Assembly: GCF_006517235.1 (NCBI RefSeq)
Contig: NZ_CP041188.1
Location: forward strand, 1,674,001-1,738,000
Length of the DNA: 64,000 nucleotides
Direction of reading: 5' to 3'
Origin: Pseudarthrobacter sp. NIBRBAC000502772
GTDB lineage: Bacteria; Actinomycetota; Actinomycetes; Actinomycetales; Micrococcaceae
Below are positions 6,940 through 15,595 of the stretch, one piece after another. The notes beneath the pieces were generated by a model. That model worked only from the letters and a program-made list of their open reading frames with translations. It ran no database searches and had not been told where the DNA came from. Position 1 is the first letter of the stretch; every line of letters starts with the position of its first letter. The position numbers and the translations under genes were made by a program.

Positions 6940-8559
6940 TCAAACCGCACCTGGGGCAACGGTCCTTGGCAGGCGATAAAGACGACACCGGGACATACCT
7001 GTGTGCGCGTGGCTCATGGGGATTGGGAACGGACTTTCGGCGGGCTGAAGCGGCGGGTGGATGATGGCGGACCCACCGGCAGTTTCGTCACCGTTCAGCA
7101 TTCGAGCGACAGTGCCGTCGGGTTCAAGTTCGTCTACAGCCTCGAGACCGACCTGCCAGGCTTGGTCAGCATCTTTGAAGTCGATCCGAAATCCGCGGCC
7201 GGCGGTCAGCAACGTCTCATCTCCGAGATTCACGATCATGCCGTAGCTGTCGGATCCGGCGGGATCTACGCCGATGCCTGCGGCTCTGGTGATCACCAGA
7301 TCGATGCTCTCCAGGGACCGCGTTACGGTCGGGACTGCATCGGTGAGATGAAATCCCATGAGTTCGCGCCGCGTGCCGTCGGGATGACTCGTCACCGGAT
7401 GCACTGCAGACAGTAGGGCGTAGGCGTCCTCCAAGGCGGCAAGATCTTCCCAGTCGGCAGAGTCGACACCGAAGGGAGATACGCCGAGCGCGCCGTACTG
7501 GCCAATGGCGAGGAAAACGGTCCCGACACCAGACTGATCCCGCCGCTGCTCGGGAATGAACAATCCCCGGGACATCTCTGCAAAAGCGGGCAGGATCTTG
7601 TCCGGGTCACCGAAGTACACGTCAGGTGTGAATAGGTCCACACTTGTCGCGATGGATGTCCAAACATCCGCGACCCGCGGCAGAGGACCGCCGCTAGGGT
7701 AGGTGCCGGGGACCTGGCCTCCCGCTACTGCGAACCCTTCGACGTCGATGTCAATCTCGCTGTCGAGCCACGCATTTACGTAGAAGGGAAGCGGCGATAC
7801 GGTTCGTGCTCGGCGCGCCAGTGCTTCGACATGGGTGGCGTACCCCCAAGCCATGAACGCCTCGTCACGTCCTAGCGGATCGTCCGTAATATCTGCCCAG
7901 CTTCGCCGTTCTCCCTCGAACCCGGGACGTCGGAGAAGGGATTGCCTCAGACTTTCCGGCACGGCCGCATGGAAGGCACGATCGGCATGCTCGGAATGAT
8001 CTCTGGATGCCCCCAGCAGACCTATTTCGTTCTCGATCTGGATCATGATTACGGTACGGTGCTCGGCGTCGATCTGCTCTACATGCTCCACAAGCGACTG
8101 AAAGGCAGGTGCGTCGAGCTGTGTGGGGCCGAACGGCGTGAGCGTGTCGGACAGCCGGCCGTCTTGGAGCACGCAGCGTGGGAACCTCTGCCAATCGAGC
8201 TTCACCCATGCCGGTGCGTAGCTGGAGGATCCATTCTTCCAGGCCCCGAACCATAGCAGCACCAGGCGGAGACCTGCTTTACGCACCTGCGAGACGAGCT
8301 TGTCGACGGAGGAGAAATCGTAGTTGCCCTCTGTGGGTTCGAGCGCTTCCCAGGTGACGCTGGCCAGGACCGTTGTCGCGTTGACTTTGCGGGCTATCTC
8401 AAGTCCGTGGCTCAGGGCGGCTGTTCCGGATGAGGTGGAGTTGTGTAGTTCGACTCCGAGTACGGGAAAGTGTCGGCCGTCGACTACGAGTTGCGCAAGC
8501 CCGCTGGTGCGGTCGAGATGTGGGACCATAACGGCGCTTGCGGTGGTTGTGTTCGTCAT
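6940..8559 (-). CDS. GH35-like glycosidase with DUF5597 C-terminal domain
   Basis: This 539-residue protein starts MTNTTTASAVMVPHL. The early LVVDGRHFPVLGVELHNSTS and LVLLWFGAWKNGSSSYAPAW are the hallmark blocks of the GH35/DUF5597 beta-galactosidase group. IQIENEIG carries the acid/base glutamate, and GLFIPEQRRD probably carries the nucleophile. The C-terminal RMLNGDET and CRLYRL stretches match the DUF5597 sandwich. No signal peptide is present, so it acts on imported sugar. The ATG overlaps the stop of the upstream permease gene by 4 bp (ATGA), placing it last in the operon binding protein - permease - permease - glycosidase. Base composition is lower in GC than the surrounding genome. Exact linkage specificity is unknown. 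Confidence 0.85.
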   Translation of the reverse strand: MTNTTTASAVMVPHLDRTSGLAQLVVDGRHFPVLGVELHNSTSSGTAALSHGLEIARKVNATTVLASVTWEALEPTEGNYDFSSVDKLVSQVRKAGLRLVLLWFGAWKNGSSSYAPAWVKLDWQRFPRCVLQDGRLSDTLTPFGPTQLDAPAFQSLVEHVEQIDAEHRTVIMIQIENEIGLLGASRDHSEHADRAFHAAVPESLRQSLLRRPGFEGERRSWADITDDPLGRDEAFMAWGYATHVEALARRARTVSPLPFYVNAWLDSEIDIDVEGFAVAGGQVPGTYPSGGPLPRVADVWTSIATSVDLFTPDVYFGDPDKILPAFAEMSRGLFIPEQRRDQSGVGTVFLAIGQYGALGVSPFGVDSADWEDLAALEDAYALLSAVHPVTSHPDGTRRELMGFHLTDAVPTVTRSLESIDLVITRAAGIGVDPAGSDSYGMIVNLGDETLLTAGRGFRIDFKDADQAWQVGLEAVDELEPDGTVARMLNGDETAGGSAIIHPPLQPAESPFPIPMSHAHTGMSRCRLYRLPRTVAPGAV

Positions 8560-9407
8560 TTGATTCCTGTGTTTGCGATGCCCTGGATGAAGTAGCGCTG
8601 TAAGAAGAGGAAGACCACGATGATCGGCAGTACGACGACGACCGCGCCTGCCAAGAGCAGGCCATAGTTTGTGCCGTTGGCCCCGATCGAAAAGAGCGCG
8701 AGAGCCACCGGGAGGGTGTACATGTCGTCCGTCTGTGCGATCACCAAGGGCCAAAGGAAGTTGTTCCATTGGGCCAGGAATGTCAGGATGGCGAGCGTGG
8801 CGAGGGCGGGTCCCGAAAGTGGCAGGATCAGCCGGAAGAAGGTCCGGATCTCTCCGGCACCGTCCAGTTTCGCCGCCTCAAGGAGGGCATCGGGAATGTC
8901 GCCGATGAACTGGCGCATGAGGAAGACACCGAGTGGCGTGACGATATAGGGAAGAATCAGCCCAAGGTAGGTGTTGGCCAAGCCCAGGTTGCTGACCTGC
9001 ACGAACAGTGGCACGAAGGTAGCTATACCGGGGACGATGAGCATCAGTAGCACGAGCGAGAACAGCAGCCGTTTGCCCGCGAAGTCGATCTTTGCGAGGG
9101 CGTAGCCAGCCATCGCGCAGAAGAGAAGATTGCCAATGACACAGGCGACGGCGACTACGACGCTGTTGAAGAAATACAGCCCGAAGTTCTGCCGTGACAG
9201 GAGATCCGTAAAGTTGTCGAGGGTGGGGTTTTTGGGGAGCCAGGCGTTGGGGTCTGCCAGAATCTCGCCTGTCGGTTTGATCGATCCGAGAATCATCCAT
9301 GCGAAGGGAGCGAGGGTGACGACGAGCCCGAGAGTGGCAAGTATGTAGATGAGGGTGCGTGTGCGGAGGCCTTTACGGACTGAGCGCACCGAAGCGGTGA
9401 TGGTCAT
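8556..9407 (-). CDS. Carbohydrate ABC transporter permease, MalG/LacG type
   Basis: This 283-residue inner-membrane subunit has six predicted helices; the first is TLIYILATLGLVVTLAPFAW. The cytoplasmic EAA loop, EAAKLDGAGEIRTFFRLILP, docks the ATPase. It begins MTITASVRSV behind CAGGAGTTGAA, one base after the upstream permease stop; a longer frame to 9509 lies inside that gene and is not used. It forms the channel with the MalF-type partner for a sugar or oligosaccharide delivered by the lipoprotein encoded at 10353-11636. No ATPase gene is in this operon, so a shared MsmK-type ATPase elsewhere is likely (inference). Confidence 0.94.
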   Translation of the reverse strand: MTITASVRSVRKGLRTRTLIYILATLGLVVTLAPFAWMILGSIKPTGEILADPNAWLPKNPTLDNFTDLLSRQNFGLYFFNSVVVAVACVIGNLLFCAMAGYALAKIDFAGKRLLFSLVLLMLIVPGIATFVPLFVQVSNLGLANTYLGLILPYIVTPLGVFLMRQFIGDIPDALLEAAKLDGAGEIRTFFRLILPLSGPALATLAILTFLAQWNNFLWPLVIAQTDDMYTLPVALALFSIGANGTNYGLLLAGAVVVVLPIIVVFLFLQRYFIQGIANTGIK

Positions 9408-9408
9408 T

Positions 9409-10347
9409 TCAACTCCTGGTACGGAACAATCGGAACTGGAGGAAGCTGAGCAGCGCGATGAGGAGTACAAGAACGTATGATGCCGCTGACGCAAGCCCGT
9501 ACAGTCCAAAGCCGAACTGCTCGTACGCGTAGTAGCCGATCGAGGTCGTGCTGTCGAGGGGGCCGCCGCCGGTCATGACGAATGGCTCCTCGAAAAACTG
9601 CAGATAGGCGATGCTCAGCAGGACCGCAACGACAAGCGTTGTCGGCTTCAACAGCGGCAGCGTGATGCTGCGGAACGAACGCCACTTGCTGGCACCATCT
9701 ACACTCGCTGCTTCATGGAGCTCGGTCGGAATAGCCTGGAGTCCGGCAAGAAAGATCACCATGGGGATTCCGAAGTTGCGCCACACGGCCATGATGATGA
9801 GGGCCGGCATCGACCACGCCGGATCGTTGAGCCAATCAGGACCGGCGATTCCGATTGCTCCGAGGGCGGCATTGAACAGTCCGTCCTCCTGGTACATGTA
9901 TCGCCACACGACAGCGACGGCGATGATGCTCGTCACCACAGGCGCAAAGTAGCCCACGCGGAACACAGCCTTCAGGCGGTTGATACCCGAATTGAGGGCA
10001 ACGGCCGCGACAAGGGAAACGAGCATCGTGACAGGTATGCCGACCGCGACGAAGTACAGGGTGTTCAGCACCGCGCGAATGAACGTGTCGTCAGCCAACA
10101 ACGTCAGGTAGTTCTCTAGTCCGACAAAGCCCACACCGAACGGGGTCCGCAGGTCGCGGCTGGTGATATCCGTGAAGCTCATCAGCAACGACGCAAGCAC
10201 CGGCCACAGACCGAACGCGAAAAAGAAGATGAGGAATGGACTGCAAAACAACCAGGCGGCCATAGTGCGACTACGCCGGGCACGGTTCCCCTTCCGGGGT
10301 GGCAGACTGGTGCCGGCCACCGCGGAAGTCGCTATTAGAGTTGCCAC
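9409..10347 (-). CDS. Carbohydrate ABC transporter permease, MalF/LacF type
   Basis: This 312-residue membrane subunit starts at GTG 10347 behind GGCAGG with 8-nt spacing, 5 nt after the binding-protein stop. After a basic leader it has six helices, beginning AAWLFCSPFLIFFFAFGLWP. The EAA loop is EAASVDGASKWRSFRSITLP. A longer frame runs through the binding-protein gene but is a shadow. It pairs with the MalG-type subunit in a sugar importer for the adjacent glycosidases. The composition and codon use match the rest of the low-GC sugar block. Confidence 0.93.
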   Translation of the reverse strand: MATLIATSAVAGTSLPPRKGNRARRSRTMAAWLFCSPFLIFFFAFGLWPVLASLLMSFTDITSRDLRTPFGVGFVGLENYLTLLADDTFIRAVLNTLYFVAVGIPVTMLVSLVAAVALNSGINRLKAVFRVGYFAPVVTSIIAVAVVWRYMYQEDGLFNAALGAIGIAGPDWLNDPAWSMPALIIMAVWRNFGIPMVIFLAGLQAIPTELHEAASVDGASKWRSFRSITLPLLKPTTLVVAVLLSIAYLQFFEEPFVMTGGGPLDSTTSIGYYAYEQFGFGLYGLASAASYVLVLLIALLSFLQFRLFRTRS

Positions 10348-10352
10348 GGGTG

Positions 10353-11636
10353 TTACCTGCCTGTCCCGATCTTCTTGGCACTGGACTGGATCGCTGCCTG
10401 TGCCTCCTCGGGAGTGCTGGCACCCTTCGCGACCTTCTCCGCTTCGGCGTCTATGAGCGCACCAATCTGGGTCCAGGTCGTAACTGCGGGCGCATTCTGC
10501 GCGTTCTCGAGCTGTTTGCCGAACACCTTGAGGTAGGGGTCCGAGGAGAGAGCCTCGGAATCCCAAGCCGACTGCACCGCAGGCAGATCGCCGGAAATCC
10601 TGAACCACTGCTCTTGCGTTTCCGCCTTTGACAGCCATCGGACAAGCTTCCACGCACCGTCGCGGTTCTTTGCGTCTTTGAATACCGCGAGGTGGCTACC
10701 GCCGATATACGACGTGTTGCCTGCTGGGCCAGCTGGGACGGGCGCAAGGCCGACCTTGCTGAGGAACTCCTCACCTCCTGCCTGCTTCAGCAGACCGATC
10801 TCCCACGGTCCGGAGATGAACGAACCGACTTCACCTGAAACGAATTTCGGTTCGATCTCTCCGAGGTTGACTGGCCCGTTCTGACTTGCGATTCCGTTCG
10901 TGAACAACGACTGGTATCGCTTAAGTCCTTCCAACGCCTGCGGGGAATCAAAGGTTAGCTGCGTACGCTTCTCGTCCGTGAGCTGAGCCCCCGCTTGCCA
11001 CATATACGGGAGTATGGTCTGCCACGTGTATGCGGCACCGGTTGCAGCCGAGAAGCCCCACTTGGCACCCTGGCCCTGGAGGCCCTTGGCGAAATCGTCG
11101 AACTTGTCCCACGATTCCGGGGCCGTGACCCTTGCCGCGTCGGCAAGGTCCTTCCGATAGAACAGGGCTCGCGTTTCGACATACCACGGCACCGCAAACG
11201 TGGCACCGTCAATTTCGGCGCTGCCTTGTGCGCCCGGGAAGAACGATTTCTTATCGACAAGGCCCTCAGGCACAGCCTCCAGGCCGTTGCCTGCGACGAA
11301 CGAAGCCAGGTCGGAGGAACCAACCATCGTCGCGTCGGGCGTCGACCCTGATGCGACCGCAGTTTCGATCTTCTTGGCATAGTCCTGCCAGGGCACTGCA
11401 GTGACCTCAACGGTCGCGCCGGGGTTCGCTTCCTTGAAGCCCTTGATGAGTTCAGGCAGCTTTTCGCCCTCAGTTCCCATCGCCCAGATCTTGACGGTAC
11501 CCGTCGCCGGACCGGCGTCCACCGCGGCGCCGGGCTGGACGTCCTTGGCCGCAGTGTCAGTTCGTCCGCATCCAGTAAAGACAAGGGCTGTCAACACGCC
11601 ACCCGCGACGGTAGCAAGAAGTGCTTTGCGTTTCAT
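10353..11636 (-). CDS. Sugar-binding lipoprotein of an ABC importer (family 1 solute-binding protein)
   Basis: This 427-residue protein begins with a lipoprotein signal, MKRKALLATVAGGVLTAL then VFTGCG, so cysteine 23 is the lipidation site and the protein sits on the outer face of the membrane. The mature part has the family-1 pattern: GTVKIWAMGTEGEKLPELIKGF near the start, SGPWEIGLLKQ and YIGGSHLAVFKDAKNRDGAW later. It captures an oligosaccharide for the two downstream permeases. The start follows GAGGAGA. It is the first gene of the operon, transcribed away from the divergent TetR gene. The sugar itself cannot be deduced, though the two glycosidases suggest a beta-linked galactoside or glucoside. 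Confidence 0.93.
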   Translation of the reverse strand: MKRKALLATVAGGVLTALVFTGCGRTDTAAKDVQPGAAVDAGPATGTVKIWAMGTEGEKLPELIKGFKEANPGATVEVTAVPWQDYAKKIETAVASGSTPDATMVGSSDLASFVAGNGLEAVPEGLVDKKSFFPGAQGSAEIDGATFAVPWYVETRALFYRKDLADAARVTAPESWDKFDDFAKGLQGQGAKWGFSAATGAAYTWQTILPYMWQAGAQLTDEKRTQLTFDSPQALEGLKRYQSLFTNGIASQNGPVNLGEIEPKFVSGEVGSFISGPWEIGLLKQAGGEEFLSKVGLAPVPAGPAGNTSYIGGSHLAVFKDAKNRDGAWKLVRWLSKAETQEQWFRISGDLPAVQSAWDSEALSSDPYLKVFGKQLENAQNAPAVTTWTQIGALIDAEAEKVAKGASTPEEAQAAIQSSAKKIGTGR

Positions 11637-11683
11637 TAGCAGATTTTCTCCTCATTGAGTACGGCGAAGTGTGCCGTCCAACG

Positions 11684-11713
11684 AAAGTACCACGCAAAAC
11701 CGAACGACTGCAA
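11684..11713 (-). promoter_or_regulatory. Candidate promoter of the sugar ABC operon
   Basis: On the minus strand TTGCAG (11713-11708) and TACTTT (11689-11684) are separated by 18 bp, placing initiation about 40 nt before the binding-protein ATG. It overlaps the region in which the divergent TetR protein would be expected to bind. The match is moderate. Confidence 0.3.
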
Positions 11714-11744
11714 CATTCTGATCCGAATTGGCTATCATGAATGA

Positions 11745-12353
11745 GTGACCACCACGATGCCCCCCTCTGCCCAACCGCCGACACGTCGGGGCCCCGGCGT
11801 CAAGACAGCGCAACGGCGGCAGGAAATCGTCGAAGCGGCGACGAACGTTTTCGCCTCCCGCGGCTACCACGGGGGATCCCTGCGCGACATCGCCCGACAG
11901 ATCGGGTTGAGTTTGACCAGTGTCGTCCATCACTTCCCGGCGAAGAGCGACCTTCTTGAGGCTGTTCTGGACAACGCCGATCAAACAGGCGGATGGACCT
12001 TGGGCCTTGCACGCAACGAAGGGGTGAAGGTTGCAATCCTCGCGCTTGTCGATTTCAACTTGGAGCGCCAGGAACTGCTGCGGCTTCTGGCGATTGTGTC
12101 TTCCGAGGCGTCGGATCCAGCACACCCGGCTCACCAGTGGTTCGTGGACCGATATGCCAACCTCGCCTCTTCTCTCGCCGAACTCCTTGAGTACGACATT
12201 GAGCGTGGCCGCGTTTCGGCAGACGTCGACCCGGAACTGACTGGGCGTTTGCTAGCGGCTATGTGGGACGGACTACAGTTGCAATGGTTGCTCGACCCCA
12301 CACAGGACATGCACGGACAAATGGACGCCGCCCTCAGCCGTCTGCTGCAGTAG
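11745..12353 (+). CDS. TetR/AcrR family regulator of the sugar operon
   Basis: This 202-residue regulator starts at GTG 11745. The TetR DNA-binding domain spans about 20-70: RRQEIVEAATNVFASRGYHG, then SLRDIARQIGLSLTSVVHHF. A helical ligand-binding and dimer domain follows (LLRLLAIVSSEASDPAHPAH). It is divergent from the binding-protein gene with 108 bp between them, so it most likely represses the ABC/glycosidase operon until its sugar or product binds. A TATCAT box only 6 bp before the GTG suggests a leaderless mRNA. TetR regulation of sugar uptake is less common than LacI regulation, which makes the pairing noteworthy. Confidence 0.88.
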   Translation: MTTTMPPSAQPPTRRGPGVKTAQRRQEIVEAATNVFASRGYHGGSLRDIARQIGLSLTSVVHHFPAKSDLLEAVLDNADQTGGWTLGLARNEGVKVAILALVDFNLERQELLRLLAIVSSEASDPAHPAHQWFVDRYANLASSLAELLEYDIERGRVSADVDPELTGRLLAAMWDGLQLQWLLDPTQDMHGQMDAALSRLLQ

Positions 12354-12746
12354 GTGCGCTATGCCGACTCGGGGCTTGGCGCAGGCTACGGGAGCACGGA
12401 GGGCCTGCTGTTCGCGTTGGGCGTCGGCCTGTCTCATCTGTGATCACCCCTCCGACGAGCGGCTCTCCGAGGCTCCGATTCCCCGAGGAATTGATCGCTC
12501 GCGCGCGCGAGTCCGCACTGCGGAATTGCCGACCACGCTGCCGATGCTGGCCGAAGGACGCCGCTCCTTGGAACACTGACAATGGCACAGCAACTTAATC
12601 GAGTGGGCTGGTGCTGGGGATTCGAGAGGGATCTCCAGTCCACCACCGCTGCCCGGACGGCTCCGATGACCTTAGTCCCCGCCAGCCCCTAACCTCGCAA
12701 GCTCGGCCAGGGAACCCGGCGGGCGTGGGCCCAGACCCCCGCGCGG
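12354..12746. other. Non-coding stretch between the TetR gene and ctaD
   Basis: No reading frame here looks like a gene: the open frames on both strands lack recognisable motifs and ribosome sites. It holds one 48-bp dispersed repeat (12687-12734). It probably includes the right-hand boundary of the sugar island, but no clear junction, integrase remnant or tRNA is visible. Confidence 0.6.
12687..12734. repeat. 48-bp dispersed repeat, copy 1
   Basis: It begins CCCTAACCTCGCAAGCTCGG and ends GTGGGCCCAG. It is 46/48 identical to the copy at 14611-14658 and related to a split copy at 49812-49915. It ends 12 bp from the ctaD stop codon. Confidence 0.9.
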
Positions 12747-14501
12747 TCACTCGTCAGGGTTCGGATTGCGTACGTCCTTTTCGCCGATATCGGCAGCACC
12801 CAGGGCGGCCGCGGCAGGGCTGTGGGAGGTGTTATGCAAATGCTGTGCGAGTTCCGGGTGGTGGAGGTCCAGGGCGGGACGCTCCGAACGGATCCGGGGC
12901 AGCGACGTGAAATTGTGCCGCGGCGGCGGGCAGGAAGTCGCCCATTCGAGCGAGGCGCCGAAGCCCCACGGGTCATCCACCTCAACACGCTCCCTGCTGC
13001 GCCACGTGATGTAGACGTTCCAGAAGAACGGAATCGTCGACGCGCCGAGAAGGTATGACGAGATGGTGGAGAACTGGTTCATCCAGGCGAAGTTGTCCTC
13101 CACCAGATAGTCCGCGTAGCGGCGGGGCATGCCCTTGACACCCAGCCAGTGCTGGATCAGGAAGGTCCCGTGGAAGCCTAGGAACAGCATCCAGAAGTGG
13201 ATCTTTCCGAGGCGCTCGTTGAGCATCTTGCCGGTGAATTTTGGCCACCAGAAGTAGAAGCCTGCGAACATCGCGAACACCACAGTGCCGAACACCACGT
13301 AGTGGAAGTGCGCCACCACGAAGTAGGAATCAGACACGTGGAAGTCCAGCGGCGGAGAGGACAGGATGATCCCGGTCAGGCCGCCGAAAAGAAACGTGAT
13401 CAGGAAGCCGAGGGCCCACAGCATCGGAGTCTCGAAGGTCAGGGACCCCCGCCACATGGTGCCGATCCAGTTGAAGAACTTCACGCCGGTTGGCACCGCG
13501 ATCAGCATGGTCATAAAGGCGAAGAACGGCAACAGCACCGAGCCGGTCACGTACATGTGGTGCGCCCACACGGTCATGGACAGGGCTGCGATGGAGATGG
13601 TGGCGTAGACAAGGCCCTTGTAGCCGAAGATCGGTTTGCGGCTGAAGACCGGGAAGATCTCCGAGACGATGCCGAAGAACGGCAGCGCGATGATGTACAC
13701 CTCGGGATGGCCGAAGAACCAGAACAGGTGCTGCCACAGAATTGCGCCGCCGTTCTCCGGATCATAGATGTGGGCACCGAACTTGCGGTCGGCCCCCAGC
13801 GCAAACAGTGCCGCGGCGAGCGGCGGGAAGGCCATGATCACCAGGATGGACGTCACCAGGGCGTTCCAGGTGAAGATTGGCATCCGCCACATGGTCAGGC
13901 CCGGGGCGCGCATGCAGATGATGGTGGTAATGAAGTTGACCGCGCCCAGGATGGTGCCGAAGCCGGACAGCGCCAGGCCGAAGACCCACAGGTCACCGCC
14001 CACGCCGGGGGTGAACGTGGTGTTGTTCAGCGGCGCGTAGGCGAACCAGCCGAAGGCCGCTGCGCCCTGCGGGGTGATGAAGCCAGCGACGGCGATGGTG
14101 GATCCGAAGAGGAAGAACCAGAAGGCCAGGGCGTTCAGCCGCGGGAATGCGACGTCGGGGGCGCCGATCTGCAGCGGCATGATGAAGTTGGTGAAGCCGG
14201 CGAAAAGCGGCGTCGCGAACATCAGCAGCATCATGGTGCCGTGCATCGTGAACAGCTGGTTGTACTGCTCCTTGGTCTGCAGGACCTGCATGCCCGGTTC
14301 GAAGAGCTCGGCCCGGATCAGCAGGGCCATGACTCCGGCCATCAGGAAGAACACAAACGAGGCGATCAGGTACATGTACCCGATGACCTTGTGGTCGGTG
14401 GAGGTGAGCCAGCCGACCACCATGGAGCCTTTGCGCCGCGGCACTACAGGGGGAGCAGCGGTTGAGGCAGTCCCTATTCGTGAATGTCCGGTGATGGCCA
14501 T
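12747..14501 (-). CDS. ctaD: Cytochrome c oxidase subunit I
   Basis: This 584-residue, 12-helix catalytic subunit of the aa3-type terminal oxidase reduces oxygen and pumps protons. The haem and copper ligands are visible: H87 in TMHGTM (low-spin haem), H265 and Y269 in GHPEVYI (CuB and the cross-linked tyrosine), H314-H315 in WAHHMY (CuB), and H398 and H400 in AHFHYV (both haems). The ATG follows GTGAGGTG. Actinobacterial ctaD is often separate from ctaC, ctaE and qcrCAB, and none of these is adjacent here. The gene is flanked on both sides by copies of the same 48-bp repeat. The length and C-terminal tail are normal. Confidence 0.97.
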   Translation of the reverse strand: MAITGHSRIGTASTAAPPVVPRRKGSMVVGWLTSTDHKVIGYMYLIASFVFFLMAGVMALLIRAELFEPGMQVLQTKEQYNQLFTMHGTMMLLMFATPLFAGFTNFIMPLQIGAPDVAFPRLNALAFWFFLFGSTIAVAGFITPQGAAAFGWFAYAPLNNTTFTPGVGGDLWVFGLALSGFGTILGAVNFITTIICMRAPGLTMWRMPIFTWNALVTSILVIMAFPPLAAALFALGADRKFGAHIYDPENGGAILWQHLFWFFGHPEVYIIALPFFGIVSEIFPVFSRKPIFGYKGLVYATISIAALSMTVWAHHMYVTGSVLLPFFAFMTMLIAVPTGVKFFNWIGTMWRGSLTFETPMLWALGFLITFLFGGLTGIILSSPPLDFHVSDSYFVVAHFHYVVFGTVVFAMFAGFYFWWPKFTGKMLNERLGKIHFWMLFLGFHGTFLIQHWLGVKGMPRRYADYLVEDNFAWMNQFSTISSYLLGASTIPFFWNVYITWRSRERVEVDDPWGFGASLEWATSCPPPRHNFTSLPRIRSERPALDLHHPELAQHLHNTSHSPAAAALGAADIGEKDVRNPNPDE

Positions 14502-14610
14502 TTTTCACCTCACAGATCTTCTGCACGGCAGCTATGGGCCCTTTGCATGAGCCCCTAATTGCAGGCTACTCAGGAAAATAGGGGGCGGGAAGGGTTTCTC
14601 CCCACCCGTT

Positions 14611-14658
14611 CCCTAACCTCGCAAGCTCGGCCAGGGAACCCTGCGGGTGTGGGCCCAG
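14611..14658. repeat. 48-bp dispersed repeat, copy 2
   Basis: It differs from the 12687-12734 copy at two positions and is in the same orientation. It lies 11 bp beyond the stop of the gntR gene and upstream of ctaD. Confidence 0.9.
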
Positions 14659-14669
14659 CTCAAGCACCG

Positions 14670-15404
14670 TTAGTGCAGGCCCATCGCGTTCCGGACCTCG
14701 TCCAGGATGTGATGGACGGCTGTTTCCGCGCCCACCGCGTCCCCGCGGGCCACTGCCGCCGCAACATCCTCGTGGGCCTGTAACGCTTCGGCCCGCGGTT
14801 TGAAGGGCATCAGGCCCTGCTGCGTCCGGCTGGTGAGCACCTCGGCCACCATGCCTTCGAGCGCCGTGAACATCTCATTGCCGCAGCTTTGGAGCAGCAG
14901 GCAGTGGAACTCGATGTCCACCGCCAGGAACGCCTCGAGTTCGCCGGCTTCGCCCAGCCGCCGCAACTCCGCGGCCAGGAAAACCAGCCTGGCCCGTTCC
15001 GCGGCGCTCGCCCGGCGGGCAGCACCTGCAGCCGCAATAGGCTCGACAGCGATGCGCAGCTCCGTCAGACTGCTGTACTGGATATCACGCCGTACAGAGC
15101 CCAGGCGCCAGCGCACCAGCTTGGGATCGAAGACATTCCACAGCCTGCGCTCCTGGACCACGATGCCCACCCGCCGGCGCGAATACACCAGGTTCATGGA
15201 CTCGAGGACCTTCATGCTGTCCCGCGCAACGGTGCGGGAGATGCCGTACTCCTGCTGGAGGCCCTCAAGGGTCAGCCGGCTGCCCGGAGGAAGGCTCCCT
15301 GCCGCGATGGCGGAGCCAACCGCCTCGAGAACGCGTTCATGCATGGCGGGGGAGGCCCCGCCGTCGTGCGCGTCATCCGCGTCCGGTGGTGTCGCCGTCG
15401 ACAT
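14670..15404 (-). CDS. gntR: GntR/FadR-family regulator of gluconate genes
   Basis: From MSTATPPDADD behind AGCAGGAAAG, this 244-residue protein has an N-terminal winged helix: RVLEAVGSAIAAGSLPPGSR, then GISRTVARDSMKVLE. An FCD ligand domain follows, with the metal-binding pattern VDIEFHCLLLQSCGN and a later QAHEDVAAAVARGD. FCD regulators respond to acidic sugars and organic acids. It is divergent from gntK and gntP, so it most likely represses both until gluconate or a derivative binds. A longer frame to 15452 lacks a good ribosome site. Candidate operators are at 15460-15516. Confidence 0.9.
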   Translation of the reverse strand: MSTATPPDADDAHDGGASPAMHERVLEAVGSAIAAGSLPPGSRLTLEGLQQEYGISRTVARDSMKVLESMNLVYSRRRVGIVVQERRLWNVFDPKLVRWRLGSVRRDIQYSSLTELRIAVEPIAAAGAARRASAAERARLVFLAAELRRLGEAGELEAFLAVDIEFHCLLLQSCGNEMFTALEGMVAEVLTSRTQQGLMPFKPRAEALQAHEDVAAAVARGDAVGAETAVHHILDEVRNAMGLH

Positions 15405-15459
15405 CTTTCCTGCTTTCGTCTGCGCCTGTGCGCACCCCAATCGTACGCACAAAGTTCCA

Positions 15460-15516
15460 AAGGTATGACTTGTGACACCAAAAGATAGTACCTATAGCAA
15501 TAAATGGTGATACCTT
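15460..15516 (+). promoter_or_regulatory. gntK promoter with candidate GntR operator
   Basis: AAGGTATGAC (15460-15469) and GTGATACCTT (15507-15516) form an inverted repeat with one mismatch. It frames a plus-strand promoter TTGTGA (15470-15475) - 17 bp - TATAGC (15493-15498). The second arm would lie just after the start point. The layout fits repression by the divergent gntR product. Confidence 0.5.
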
Positions 15517-15595
15517 ATTTCCCGGCGCAGTTCCCTGTGAAATGCGCTCAAAGCTTTCTTCATTTAGCCAACGGCGTCTTCTTCGGAGGTACAAC

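Noticed and set aside
12354..12686. Several 60-100-codon frames after the TetR gene
   Set aside because: None has a ribosome site, recognisable motif or plausible composition; treated as non-coding.
13197..14465. 422-codon plus-strand frame opposite ctaD
   Set aside because: Low-complexity, histidine- and glutamate-rich product with no motif; ctaD carries every catalytic residue on the other strand.
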